Shown here one piece after another: positions 10,485 to 25,400 of a DNA stretch of 64,000 bases. The DNA comes from Gordionus sp. m RMFG-2023. Taxonomy: Eukaryota > Nematomorpha > Gordioida > Chordodea > Parachordodidae. Both the position numbers and the translations under genes were made by a program. The DNA lies in the NCBI RefSeq assembly GCF_954871325.1, contig NC_088775.1, positions 43,873,561-43,937,560 of the forward strand, read 5' to 3'. Every line of letters begins with the position of its first letter. The first letter of the stretch is position 1. The notes under the pieces were generated by a model. The model did no database searches. It had not been told where the DNA came from and was given only the letters and a program-made list of their open reading frames with translations.

Positions 10485-13400
10485 GTTAAAATATTCATTT
10501 TAATATTTTTAACTGATATTCGTAGTGTGCAATAAATTCTTTATTTTCTTTTTCTAAATTCCTCTATTATTTTATGTATTCAAATTTTCCAAAAAATACA
10601 AAACTAATAGGTAAACATTTTACTAAAAATATAAAATAATAAAATAAATATTTTATAAAAATATAAAATAATAAATTAATTAATATATATAACATTTATC
10701 CCCAATCCAATTGGTTTCGTCCGTATTCTTTTGGGATATCGATCTTGATCTATTGTAGTTTCTGAGTTTTGAGTAATACTTCCTTCAACTTCTTGACTTG
10801 TATCATTCTCCTCACTCTCCTTTCGGTATTTTATAGTTATTATTTTCTCGTCGGTTCTCTCTTCTAATTCGTACTCTCGGTTCTTTTCCTTAATTGATCA
10901 GTATGACATATAATCGTTTTACCTTCTATAATTCATATCGTAGTGATCCTAGTATGCTTTAACTAATAGCCCTTTCCCATTTTTTTCTTTATTATTGTAA
11001 ATGCATGACCACACTTTTTTATTTATCTCGAATTTTTCAGTATAGTATTCTAACTTCTCCTTTTTGTTCCCCCGTTCGAATATTTGTTCTAACAATCTTC
11101 TAGGTTTAATTTTTAACAATATTTCTGCTGGACTTTATTCATTTTCTGCCATGGTTTATTTCGGTAATTTTATAGGAATGTAGCTAAACTGGTTCCGAAT
11201 TCCTCGTTTCTTTTATTCGTGCTCTATTTAACATTTCTAACTAAACGTTCGGCTATACCGATAGTCTGTGGGTGACATTTTTCATAAAAATCAATTCTTT
11301 ACTACATCTTGGGAAATCTGAATCTGGTGAAGATATTTCTTAATATTTTTATCTTGCTTTCGAAGGTGGTACTAGTTATAAGGAATATTTCTTGGCAGCG
11401 ACTGCTAGCATCTACCACTACCAACTAATAATGATTTTAAAATGTTCCAGCATAATCAACTCGGTGCCATGCTTTTGATGATTTTGGCCAATTTTGAATT
11501 GATGTCTTTTTAGGCATATCGTGTTGTTCCTGGCATTCTCTACATTTTCGACCCATGTTTGTATATCTTGGTTTATATTAGGGCACCATACGTTGTCTGG
11601 CTCTCATCTTCATTCTTACTTTACCAATATGTCATTGATGTATCATGTCTAAAACGTTGTTTCGGTATTGTTGTAGTATTATCATTTTAGTCTCCACAGT
11701 AAACAATCTTTCTCTGTTGTTATTTTTTTCTCTTCTATGGCTGTACTCATTAAAGTATGTATCATAGTTTATTGTCCGTCTACATATATACTTTAGAGAG
11801 TACATCATCTTACATTGTTTTTCTATCAATTTCGTTTGCATTCAAAGGTGTTTGTTCTCCCACTTGTATTTGATCTAGTGTATCTTCTTTTGATATTGTG
11901 GTTCCAGGTATAGATAATCGAGATAACATGTCAGCATTGGCTATTTGTCGGCTACTTTTGAATTCAATTTTATATCCATCTTTGTATTCTGGCAGTAGAT
12001 GTTGTTGATATATCTTTTCTTGTATGAACTCATTAATGGCTTGTGGTCTGTTTGTGTTGTGAACTTTTTTCCATATATAAATTCCTTGAATTTTGTAACC
12101 CCAAGTATTAGTATTGTTAAACAGCTCGTTTTGAGTCGATTATAAAAACGGCGAAATCAATATTTTAACCAGAAAACAATTGTCTAAGCATGGAGAGTTC
12201 GATAATAGATGTCTAAACCTTTGTGCCATCTATGAGTGAAATCTTCAGGCTTGCGTATTATTTTTGTGGATAATATATTGAGTTAGCCGTTTTTAAAAAT
12301 CGGCTCAAATTGACCGTTTAACAACACTACCAAGTCTGATGGCAAAAGCTTCTCTTTCTATTTGGCTATAATTTTTCTCGGCCTCATTTTAGTCTCTCCT
12401 TTCCTCTATATGTGATATTACTGCCCCATTTCCTATGACTGAATCATCTGTTGCTAGTATAATGGGTAATTTTGGATTATAATATGATATTTGAGTACTA
12501 CTATTTCTTGCTTTATTTTTTTATACCCGTCTTTGTATTCATTTGTCTATCTCCAAACTACTGCTTTTTCTAATAATTTATTTAATGGTTTAGCCTTTTC
12601 TGCAAAATTTGAAATGAATTTTGAATATTGTTACCTAAGTACTCGACATTTTATTTGAAAAATTTACATTTTTCTATCTTTAGCTTGATACCATTTTTGT
12701 CTAAACATTTTAATACCTTTTTAAAATTTGTTTCGTCTCTCTATTTTTCCCAGTTATTATAATATCATCTAAATAACAAGTTACTCCTTCAAAACCTTTC
12801 AATAAATTCTCGATTGCCCGTTGAAATATTGTGAAGACTATATATCAAAAGGTAATCTTGTATATTTAAATAATCCTTTATGCGTATTGATTACAAGATA
12901 TTTTTGAGACTCTTCCCCCCACTTTAATTTGAAAATTGGCATCTGTATTTGGGTATGAATCAATATTTATATTTTTATTTATAGTTCTTTTAAAATCCCC
13001 GTAGTAATGTTTTATCTTTCGTTTGAATAATTACTGTGGGTAATGCATAAAGTGAATGATTAATTTTTTCTATTACTCCTATTTTTAGCAATCAGTTCAT
13101 AACTTCTTCAACTTTTTATTTTAATGCGTATGTACAGGACGTGATTTACAGAAATTTGGTTTCTCGATTTTTATATATATTTGTGCCTTAAAACCCTTCA
13201 AACAACCCAATTCTTTGGTAAATAATCGATGAAATTCATTTTATATATTTATGTTGTTTATTTATATTGCCCTTTCAGGTATATCAGTCATCCTTGGAAA
13301 TTTAGTTATCCAGTTTCTTCCAATTAGATTTTTTGTATATCCTTTTTTGTAATTATGAGAGGTGGTTCCAGTGGCGTAGCCAGTATTAATCCATTGGGGG

Positions 13401-16400
13401 GGGGGTTAAAATTTTTTTGAGGACGAAACCCCCAAACCGCATTTTAAAAATTTGCCAATTTTATGCTTTATTGGTGTCTAACCAGTATAGTAGCCGGCAT
13501 AAATGAAAAAATATTAGTAACAAAATTTTAGCCAAATTTATGATTAATACGCGATTGAAAGCATTATTCTGAAAATTTTATCAATTTTTAGTCAATTGTA
13601 AATTAATTCAATCCATTCGGTGTAGAAAGAATAATAAAATCACCTCCCTAACCTCCCATTTTTTATGATCACTCAATATATCTTATTTTATGTTAGAAAT
13701 AATTATTTTAATTAAATTTTTGCATATAACAAAATTTTGCAGAGAATTTCATTATAGATTTTATTTATTATTTATACAATAAAATAAATTTCAAAATGTA
13801 TAAATTTTATACAGATTATATTAAAAATTTATTCTAAATAATTATATTTTTAAAAAATAGAATTACAATAAAATATGAGTAATTCTTGTGCGGTATTTAA
13901 AAAAATCTAATTTAACGATTATAATATAATTAATACAAATGAGTATATTAATAAAATATAAATAATTCTTATTAGAGATCCGCAAAAGTAGGAAAATCGG
14001 GCCGGGTCGGGCCTTAAATTTTTTTAAAAATATATCTATAAATTTATCAATTTTATGTTAAATTTTTATGTAAAATAAAAATATTTGATTTTATTTAAAA
14101 AAACTAGACGCCATATAACATATATCTTTTATTTTGAGTAATTATAAAAATGAATTACTATATTTAAATAAATTCGGGCCCGGCCGACAAAAATTTTTTT
14201 AAAAAAATCGGACTTTTTTAAAATAATTTCGGGCAGGGCCGGGCTTGAAAAATTAGGCCCGATGCAGATCATTAATTCTTAGTGCAAATGCAATATTTGT
14301 ATTAAAAATAGTATAAAATATATAAATATTATTACTAAGAATTCATTATAATTACGTTTTGAATATAAAAATTTTATGACTAAAATCATATTATAATAAT
14401 ATAGCAATTTAATAATTTGAATTTATAAAGAGAGGTCTACTTTTCTCTGATATTTGACTAATTCATCTAGAATTAAATTTTTATCTAGAATAATCTCCTT
14501 ATAAATAAAACGGCCTTCACCGGTACTATTTCTTAAATAGGTTTTTAACCTTTTCAAAGTTGAAAAAGACTCAAAGTTGAAAAAGACCTTTCATTAGTGC
14601 AGGTGCTAATCGGTAAGGTAGCTAAGATAAAAAGCAATGTTTTGATATTAGGCAGGGAATCTAAAGTGCAATTATACATGGAGGCCTGCAAAGCATATTT
14701 TGGTCTCAAAGAGTACTCTATTCTGTCAAAATTTTTATACCAAAATTCGACATCACAAAGTAAGTTATCTTACGATCCTGATAATTCATCAGAATAAAAC
14801 TCTGAGATTTTCTTAATATCCTCTCGCGTTTAAATGTATTTAGACTCAACCGGCAAAAGAAAATAAAAGCTGTTTAAAATAAAATTGTGACTAATAAATC
14901 TTTCCTTTAATTGAAATAAAAATGTATTTTATAAAAATCCTCAATCGTAAATGCATCAATATTTAAGCGATTGGACTATCTAGAAACTACTCTAGGTTTA
15001 AAATGTTTAATCCCAAACATATTAGCAATCACCTTTACTTTCTCATTATATTTCCGAAATTAAATGATTTTTCTTTTATTTAAAAATTATAAAAAATTAA
15101 ATAAAATTTTTAAAACTATCTAATTAGTTTAACAATATAAATTTTATTATTAAATTTATAAATATCTAATTTAACTTTGCGAGAAAAAATTTACAATATA
15201 TTTTTATTGTTATTTAATATTTTACATAGAATTTTTATATATTTTTAAAACATGTTATCATTTAAAATTAAAAATTCTTATTTGTTTTTTTAAATATATT
15301 TCATTTTCATATCGTATATAATTTTATTTATAAATTGAAACCATTTTTAAAATAAAATTATTTGCAATAAGAAAAAAATTTAAAAAATTTCTTTTTCGAA
15401 GGTTATGGGAAGGGGCTTCAACCCCCCCCCCCCCCTTCTCTATGCCCCTGGGTGGTTCTAATGTTCGTCCTTTATATTGTACTTTACTATAGTCTGACCT
15501 ATTACGGATATATTGGTACCTGTATAGCTTTAAGTTAGCATACTATTATTTTTCCAATCTATTGCATTTATTATGCTTATCCCATCTTCTGTATCTAATT
15601 CCATTTTGATATTGCTGTTGTTTAGTTTGTTATCCACCCAAAATCTGGATTATATTCATGTTGTATTAATAAAATTCACTATTCCCTTTCTACAGGCTCG
15701 AGCAATGTGCCCAATTTTGTTGCATTTATAACAAGTGACATTCTTGAAAGGACAATTTTTCCTTCTATGGTTTTCGCCGCAAGAGTGGCCCTGATTTGGT
15801 TTTTTTTAGCTCGTACTATAGTTATTATATTGTTTTGATTTTTTATTATTACTTATATTATCATGTTCATCTTCTAACTGATCAATTGTAGTTTCGTCTT
15901 TAGTATTAATTTTGTGTTCTTTATAGCTATTTCTACTGCAGTAGTTATTTGAATAGCCATATTTATATCTAGATCATCCTCGAATAATAATCAGGGATGT
16001 GAACATGAACCCTCGTATTTTGGCCGAACCTGAATCCGGACCCTTTTTAAAAGTGGAGGGTTCAAGGATTCTAGGTGTCATAAAAAATTTTAAAATAAAA
16101 ATATTTTTTTAAAAAATAATATAAATTCTTTTTTTGTGGAATCATTTATTTTATCTTCGCGTTTTTCTATCAATTTTCTTCCTGGACTTCCATTTTATTT
16201 AGAGATTGATATTATAAATTATTTTCCAGTGTAATAATATTTTATTATGTAAATTTATTAATATGCTATGTTATAAAAATACGTTGATTATTTTGAAAGT
16301 TTATTTTATAGTACAAGTAATTATATTTTAATTTAAATAATAATGCACAAACACGTTGGTCCTCAATATGTATGAAGCTAGAACGATTATTAAGTTTGAA

Positions 16401-19400
16401 AGTTTTCTGTAATGATTTTATTATAGGAGCATGTGCATTTTGTCGGAAGATGATTGGTGCCAAATAAAGGAACTTACTAGTGTATTAGTTCCTTTAAAAA
16501 TAACAATATTAAAATTACAATCAGAACAATTATGTTTATTTGATTTTAGGGCATATGTATTAGATGCCGATTAGATTTAGAAAAATTTACAGTCTTTTTA
16601 TACGAAATATTAGAAAACGTGAAAATTCGAGAGCAACACAACAATATCTATTTAGACCCTCGATATCAAGTTTTATTGAGTATTGAGCAAAAACAAATGG
16701 CTAAAGATTATTTTAAGGATTTATGGCATAAGCAAAACTCTATTATTTACAATATATTGGAGGCTACGACAATACCTATTGGTTGTATTGATAATAATAA
16801 TGATAGCAACATTGATGATCTTGAAATTATACTTTTAGATAGAAAAAAAAAATCAAATTATCATCAGATAGAAAGGAGGATCAAAAAATGCCTATTGCAT
16901 CTTTATTAGTAAAGTTCTCAGAAGTTAAGAGAATAAATAAGGATATAAATATTTTAAAATACTGGGAAAAAATTCTTTAATATATCCAGAATTATATATC
17001 TTATCTAGAATCTTCATGGCTGTACCGGCGACACAAATACAATAATTTTATAAAGATAACTATCTATTTTAGGTAAGGGTAGAACGTGAATTTTCATCTT
17101 TGAAATATATATTGTCTACTTTACGTGGAAATCTCAAGGATGATATATTAGAAGAAATTATGATTGTGCGAGAATAAAACATTTAAAAATATAAATTATT
17201 TCATTTTTAAATTTTTTATTTGTAAATTATGAATATGTAAATATGTAAATATAATAATAAATGAATTTTAACAAAATCTTATTTTCAGTCAATATTTTTA
17301 TGTTCCCTGAACCCGAATCCTGGACCCAGGTCCTTTCAAATTTTATTCCTGTACCCGGACCTGGACTTTTTTTTGTCGAAGGGTTCACATCCCTGATAAT
17401 AATTTGTAATATTTTAGGATTTTTTAGTCCAAATATGAATTTATTTCTTAAAGCATTATTCAAATATTCTCCAAATTCACAAGTCTTTGATAATTTTCCA
17501 AGATTTTGTATATAGTCTATTAATTTTTCCTCATTTTTAGATTATATTGATAAAAATTATATATATCTCTCTACTATTATATTAGGTTTGGGATCAAAAA
17601 ATTTGATCAAAATATCATGTATTTCTAATACCTCTTTGTTTCCCGGACGCACATAAATTACCAATATTTTGTAAGTATCACCTCCTATTGTTGTTAATAA
17701 AAGTGATTTTTCTTGTGATGATGTTAAACTTGGTTGTATAATAAGCTTAAATCTGCTTATTAATACTTTTATAGGATTATATCTGCTTATTAATGGAATA
17801 CTGGATTTTTTTAGCACTTAGGTATTTTTACTAAGTTTTACATATGTTTTCTTTATTTTATCTTTTTCGATTTTTCAAAATAATAATTCTTCTTTTTCAT
17901 ATATATAAAAAAACATATATTCCAAAACATTATACATAAAAAATCAATAATCCAAAAAGAAATATAAAAAAAAATATAATATTACAACAGGTTGGGTTTT
18001 TAAATTCTTATAAGTCGTACCAGTCTTTGTAGCACAGATTTGAATCGTTAGATTTTTTAAATGACTGCGCCATTCTTTATAGTAGCATTAACCAATATTC
18101 GTAGTGTAGAAATTGCAATAAATTTTTTATTTTCTTTTTCTAAAATCCTCTATTATTTTGTATATTCAAATTTTTCAAATAAATACAAAAAGAATTTCAA
18201 GGTAATATTTTATTAATTTACTTTGGGCTAAACTTTTAATCATTTTTAACTTCTTTATTTTTACTCTTTTTTATCAGTTCTCTTATTTAAACTTTAAGGT
18301 GGAAGTGTTTATTAAGAAAGATATACCACCCAATAAAATATTTTGATCTGTAAGAGGGTTTAAATTAATTATCTAGTATTTGAAAAATGAGTTAATGAAT
18401 ATTTGAAAAATTATATCTCGAATAGAGTTAGCTTTTAGCTTTGACGAAAATAAATCAGCCATCGTTCAAAAGTATTGCGACGATATTTCATGCCTATTTA
18501 AAGAACTCTTCGATTCATCTTCCATCACCTATACTACTTACGTTAGAACTACTTCTCAAAAGTTAAAAACTACTTCTTTTTTTTAAAAAAAATAAAGTTA
18601 CATTACTCAATGATAGGAACGATATAAAGAATGAAATAAAAAATCACAGGGGAAGGAACTGAATTAGAGAAAGGTTGAACATAAAATACTAATGCTGTTA
18701 ACGCTACTTTTAAAAAATAGCCCGCTAAAGCCACAGTTACTTTCTCCCAAAAAGTAGCTTTGTATTTTTAGCTACTTTCTCATAGCGTCGATATTTAAGT
18801 AGCCACTTTAAAAATTATATATAATTTTTTTTCTTCATAAAATTAACGGTTTTCACAATAAGTATTAATTGATCAATTTTGTACTAATTTTTCAGAAAGT
18901 TTTTATCTAGAAAATAACATCTTATTACCCCCGAAACACCCTTCGCCAATTAAATAGTTTCTTATCGGAAGAACTGGATAGATAGAGGCATTATATTTAT
19001 AAAAATAGGGGTTTGAGGAAATTATCTAGGTCTGTTATTGATGATCTAAAAAGTTAAGTTATTTATATAATCAGTATTATTTATAAATATCATCAAAAAC
19101 TTTAAATGCCTTCTCATTTTGTTAGGTAATCTTGTTTTTAATGTTGAGATGAGACTGACTAGGGTGAAATAAACAGCTCCTCAGCCAATTTACAAATGAA
19201 ATACAATAGTATTTATAGTTTTTTTGATGTTATAAGTAATTGAATACAAACAATAACAGAGGAAAGGATTTGTAGAAATATTTTTTTTAAAAAATATATA
19301 TCCATATTATTTATTCAAATTACAAAAAATAAATTATATTCATCATTTTAAAATATTAATTTTTTCGGTCAATGTATTTAAGTAAATATATCTAAATGTT

Positions 19401-22400
19401 ATAATATAATTAGGCAAGAACATATATAATTTTTTAAATATAAAATTAATAGTAACGTTAAATGTTAAACTGATTGAAGATAGAAAAAGAATAGAAGAAG
19501 TTTTGAAAGATATCGAAAACGGCAAAGCAAATTTGGGACGGGAAATTATTTGATGCAGTTGATAAAATTTAGGATTAAAAAGAATAATTGCGATAGTAGG
19601 CCTTTTTCATAAGAAAAGAGATTCTTCGGGTTGTTCGGTCTCTTTGCCGATTCATCTCCCTAATTCTCTAAAAAATACTTCAAGCTTTACTACGGAAAGT
19701 CTTTAGTATACAGCAAGCAATGAGTATGAATGTTTAAGAATCGATAAAACTATATTAGACTATTTTCTGAGACGGCAAGTGCGAAGGTATCGACATTACG
19801 TTTGGATCAATGCAGGTATTAATTAAAATTTATAGCTAAACAAGTAGCGCATTTTAGTTATTTATACTAAAAATGTAGCCTGCTACTTTCAATAGTTACT
19901 TTAACAGCATTGATGAATATACCACCAATAATAATTTTTGAGTCTATTTTTATAAATTAAAAGGTCTATGATGCACGTGAAGTTTAAAATGATACTACAT
20001 TGCTTGAACAATTAATATTTTGACTATTTCTAGCCATTTGGCTCCACCTGATTTTTAAATTTATTTTTTAATCGTGATATTTAATCAGGAGGAAAAGAAA
20101 GATTGGGAATAGAGAAGATATGGGCAAAACGATCATTATTTTGCATTTTTATCATAAAATTTAAAAATAAAATTTTTCAAAAGTAGCCAAGCCCAGATTC
20201 ACCTACCCGGCTCTAGCCCTCCCCCTAACCCATGCGGATTTTTTACATTTTCATTATTTAACGGCCTCTGAATTTTTAAAATTTTGTTATTTTGAATAAT
20301 TTTTGCCGTATTTTGTAAATTATTTCTAAAGGAAATGGGAAATATATGTTACAAAAAAATAAAGGTTTCAATACCCACATACTTCAAATTTTTATAATTT
20401 ACTTGTATATTTCAAAAGCGGCACAAATGACTCCTTCCTGGCCGGTCTTTCTTTTTGTACCGGTCTACTGTCCTGTATTGCAGATCTCTAATATTGATTA
20501 TTCATTTATTTTTAAACTCAGCTGTAACATGATTAGGTTTACAGAACTTTTTACAAACCTCTTTTCTAGGATATCACGATTAGAAATGAAATTTAAAAAA
20601 TCAGGTGGAGCCATTTGGCAAGAAATAGCTAAAAAATACTTTGCCATACAGGTATATTTAGCAGACATAAAATATAATTTTAACTGTCGACCTCTATTTC
20701 GTTGGAAGAAGAACGCATCTAAATCCAAGCGTATTAAATTCTTTATTAAGTTTATATAAAAAATACTATAACCTTTTTAATATCAGATATCACATTTATA
20801 TTTTGTAATTAATCGAAAAAATTTATATACAAACTACAGATTATCTGTTATTATAAAAATGTATCTATTAATTCTAGAAAAATTGAGCTCAGGAATTGAG
20901 CCGCTCAAGTCTGAACTGTGACTTTGTTGCCGACCTAATTTGGCTCTGCAGCCAACATAAGATGGCTTTGCCGACTTAAGGTGAATTAAGAGTCGAATAA
21001 AATAGGATTAATCAAAGTTCACTTTGAGGTCAGATGACCTGAGTTGTAGCGAAAAAAAGTCATTTAAAAACACTAGCTAAACTCCTACGACATACTTATA
21101 CAAACACTTGGGCTAAAAAAATAAATCGGGCCTGACAAATTCGGACATTTAATTTTTTTGGAAATCGAGCAAGTCTGACTCGCACATTATTTTTTTTAGG
21201 ACCGACTGTTAGAAAATGATTGATTTTTTTGATACCTAGATGTCAAAAAGGTCCAATTTAGCAGAGTTTATTAAAGTAGCAAGCTACTTGTAGTGCGCTA
21301 TCTTTTTTGGTAGCTATAGCTATTAGCGCGCTATCTTTTTTAGTAGTTATGGCTAATAGCGCGCTATCTTTTTTAGTAGCTATGGCTAATAGCGCGCTCC
21401 TTTTTTTTGAATTTAAAATATGAAAATTTAAATATAATATCATAATTAAATGTAATTTTTATGATTTATTATTTAATTTTGAAATTGAAATATATTTTTA
21501 ATTTGTAATTTATAATTTATATTTTCAATTTGTTTTATAAACCCAAATCACGTGTAAATTATTTAAAATGATCCAAATTTGAAAGTGAGTCAGACGATGA
21601 TATTAATGAAATTGAAGATACCCGGGAAGAAAATGTTCTTAATAAACAATAATACAAATTTCCCATTTCCAAAATTGAAAAATATTTTGAAATTAATATA
21701 AAAGCTAAAACTGGCTATAAATTTATTTGTTTAAAATGTAAAAAAAAAATATCCTCAAATCAAACCAGTAGCTATAACCTCAAAAAACACCTAAAGGTAA
21801 TTGTCATTTTTAAATTCTAGTAGTATTTATTTTATAAAAATATTCATGGTAACAGTTTTAAGTAAATAGAAAAACATCTAAATAATTTTCATATAGGCGA
21901 CTCTACATCCGAAGACCAATTCAATTCAAACCAAATTGATTAATAATGCACATGCCAATATTTCTCAGAAACTGGCTGATAAAGTTATTGTTGATTTTAT
22001 AATTGACACAATTCAGCCAATGTCTTTGGTTGATAATCCAATTTACCATGATGATTATAACTATCCCCTGCTACAACAATTTTATGTCGCCAGACACTAA
22101 TGTATGAGATAACAGATAACTTAAAAGTGATGAAAAATGCTCTAATACCTAGTCATCAGAGATGCTTATGCCATAATTTGAATTTGATAGCAACAGTGGG
22201 TGCTGAAGGAACCCTAAAATGAAGATTTTAAAAGGGCAAGATCCACTTTTTATAAATGTCAAACTTTATGGAATAAGCAGAACAAATATTCTAAAGGCAG
22301 CCATATTTAAAAAAAAATTAGGCGGGTATTTATTAACTCCAAACCACACTGATGGAATTCACCTCCCAATCAAATTAATAGCTATGGATGAAAGATGATT

Positions 22401-25400
22401 AGAAATGAATTATGTGATCATGTTGGAATTCAATATATTAACGATGAAGAGCATATTTTTATAAAAGAGTATACAGAAGTAATTCTAACATCATAATTTT
22501 TTAGGTTATGTAATAGCTCTTTCCCTTGAAATTTTGAAAGGTGAGGATAATGTGGAGATGGGGTATTATGTTCCTACTTTAAGTATCCTAATTACAATTA
22601 CAGAGATTGAATAATCTAATCTTATGCCAGCCCCTAGTAGACTCTATGTTAAAAGGCATTGAGAGAAAGTAAATAAAATTTATATTGTTTTGATTTTGAC
22701 TGAATAATTTATACTAATTTAAAGTTAAAATTTATAAAATTTTATGATTAAGATATATTTTAATACACTACCTTTGTAACTTTTAGATTCCCCAATCTAT
22801 ACAATGATGATAATGTATTAGCTGCAATGATTTATCCCAATTTTAAACTAAACTGGCCATAATCAATTCCGATGAAAGATCAACGTAATAAGCTCATGGT
22901 AAAGTTGAATAGTCTCATACCTAATAAAGATGGCCTAGTTACAATCACAAAAATGACTTCTACTGATAATTTTTTTTGAAATAATAGATAATAATATAAT
23001 AGAAAATACCCTGGACTCATTTTTTAAATATAAAAATACTCAAATGAGTATTTTTGATAATTTTTCTTATATTAAAAATATGTATATAAAATTAAATACT
23101 GCCTTGCCCTCAAGTGATGTTGAGAGATTATTTATAAGGCGAAATTTATACTTTCTGATCGTCGCTCTAGACTTGGGGATGATAATATTGAAATGATTTT
23201 ATTATTAAAATGCAACAAAATAAATAAAAATTGAATATTACCATAAATATTTATTTTTATTACATAAATTTTTTTATAATCAAAACTATAAATGTTGATT
23301 TTTATATATATTATTTACTATACAATTAATAAAACAAATTTGTTTCTAATTTTTTTTATAAAAAGCAGATATAGCTACTTTTAAAAATAGTAGTTAATAG
23401 CACTACCTTTTTTTGATGGGTAGCGATAGTGGTAGCGCGCTACTTTTAAAAGTAGTGTTTAACAACTCTGCAATTTAAGACTCTTATATATATCACATTT
23501 CCCCCCCCCCCATCCTTTCACACTATTTTTCATTCCGCCTTAGGCACAAGGCCGTGGTTTACTGGTTATGGGAAAGACTTTTTTCAGCCGGCCACATTTA
23601 TCCCGGATATTATCGGGGCTGGTACGATTTGGTTAACGAAGAATTCGTCCCACCTCAAGAAACTATAATCGATATTCGCTACAACGATGACCATCATTTG
23701 AAAGGTTTAAATAACTTTAAAAGCGTACTAATGAAAAAGATTAGAAGGAAGGAGTTCTAAAGATAATTTGAGGCAAGATTCATTAATCCAATAAAAAAAA
23801 TTTTTTTTATCACATTTACATTAATCAATTTTTAAGGCTTTTAAAAGCGAAATACTTTTTATTAAACTTAATAATATTTAACATCTATTATAAATAATTA
23901 AATATACCACAGTTGGGTATTTGATTAATTAAATACAATTCGATCGATTAACCGGATATCATCTTTATTTTTTCTTTCCTTAATGGCGATTTTCAGGTTT
24001 ACACCTGTAAGTCAGCTTCCCCTCTAATTTTTCTTCTCCATTTTTGACAGTCTTTAACATAATATTTGTTAAATTCATTTTCCTCATATCCTCCGCTATC
24101 ACTTTTAGCCACGTCATCTTAGGCCTTACTCGAGTTATATTACTTCCATCAAGGTGCATTTATTTACCTAGACATTTTTTGTCTTACGTTCCACATGCCT
24201 AAACCATCTTAGTATATTTCTTCTTCTTACCACTCCAATCGCTTCTATTTCATTCTTGTTAGTTTCTTTCTCTCAAAGATATAATTCATTCATCTAATCA
24301 TCCTCATTTCCGTTCTTTCTAATTTAGCTTTGTTTCACCCATAAACGAAACAACTCCTCACACAGCTTATATAAACTTTTCCATTTCACTTCAGAGATTC
24401 GTTTTTATTTATTAGGCTAGACGGCATCTCTCTGAACTTCATATATGCTTGCCTGATCCTTGCAACAACGGTAGAATCTACGCTTAAGCATATCACTCAA
24501 ATAGCAAAAATTTTCCACTTTTTGCAGTGTGGACCCATTACCAATATCCAAAATACCATTTTCTACGTTATCATTATTATCTACCCTTTTTATGCATGTT
24601 CAACAAATAAAAGTCACTCTTGCTAACATACACTTCCTTTTCCCCCACTATATCCTTTATGCACCCATCTGGCATCTGGTCATTGGATTCAATTTCTAGC
24701 TACTCCTTTCCCACATGCACCACAAGACCAGTTGCCGCATTCCTCCATCTTCATATTGTCCCCACCAATCATCATCTTTGTCTTTACTACATTCATTTTC
24801 AGACCCTTTGCTTCCATCGTCTAGTAATTTAATCCTCAATTCTTCCTCGCTGTTTACCATTAATATAAAGTCATCTGCATATGTTTATATGAAAGACCTT
24901 CATACATTCATCTAGCCACCAGGTCCATTACTAAATAATGGACTCAGCACAGATCCCTGATGAAGTTCTACTTTCACTTCAAAGCTTTCACTATCTCCAT
25001 CATCCGTCCATACCGCAGAACCAGCCATTATTTCACACCTGATTTTCTCAAGGCCCATCTATTAACCTCATGCGACACTCTGTCAAACGCAAAATATAGT
25101 TTTTTTTCCTTTGCAAGATTAGTATAATAGTAAAGAAAATAGTGATAAAGATATATTCAAGGGGGCGAATAGCGAATGCGCAAGAAGATCAATGGGGTTT
25201 GCTAAGAACATGGAGTGCTTGGAAGGAAGGAGAAATATGGCCCAGATGGCAAAAACAGGGTGTAGTAGGTGTTAAATGTTTAAAACATATGGAAGGAAAA
25301 ATGGGGATTGATAGTAGTGGTATTAAGAACATCTGGAAGGCTGATATGGAAAAACTTTTAAACAAAGAGAATGAATGGGATAATGAAATTAGTTGTGCAA

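Larger units (their letters stand above)
10511..18200 (-). mobile_element. Old Ty3/gypsy-type LTR retrotransposon, broken
   Basis: A fossil read on the minus strand within intron 1 of the synthetase gene. Short direct repeats at about 10511-10625 and 18090-18205, sharing atattcgtagtgt and a CTCTATTATTTT block, look like the remains of its LTRs. Reading from high to low coordinates, gag-type sequence lies at about 17820-17400 and 15990-15700 and ends in a CCHC zinc knuckle ([14 protein letters not shown]). Pol follows: reverse transcriptase with YLDDIIITG near 12760, RNase H-like sequence near 12400-12600 and integrase near 11600-11000, with its WHRVDYAG block near 11460. It is heavily broken (many breaks) and old: the LTR copies differ clearly and four later transposons sit in it. 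Confidence 0.8.

Noticed and set aside
17227-17515. Coding genes in the two overlapping frames at this place
   Set aside because: They cross the right end of a hAT insertion and partly read its GGTTCAGG repeats; the minus-strand part past the end is fossil gag-type sequence.
18691-19911. 8-bp target duplication for this hAT-like element
   Set aside because: The flanks (taaaatac and atgaatat) do not match, so it is called on its terminal repeats only.
24620-24915. Plus-strand open frames of 66-70 residues
   Set aside because: They lie opposite the LINE RT (YADD and Cys motif region) on the minus strand and have no features of their own.
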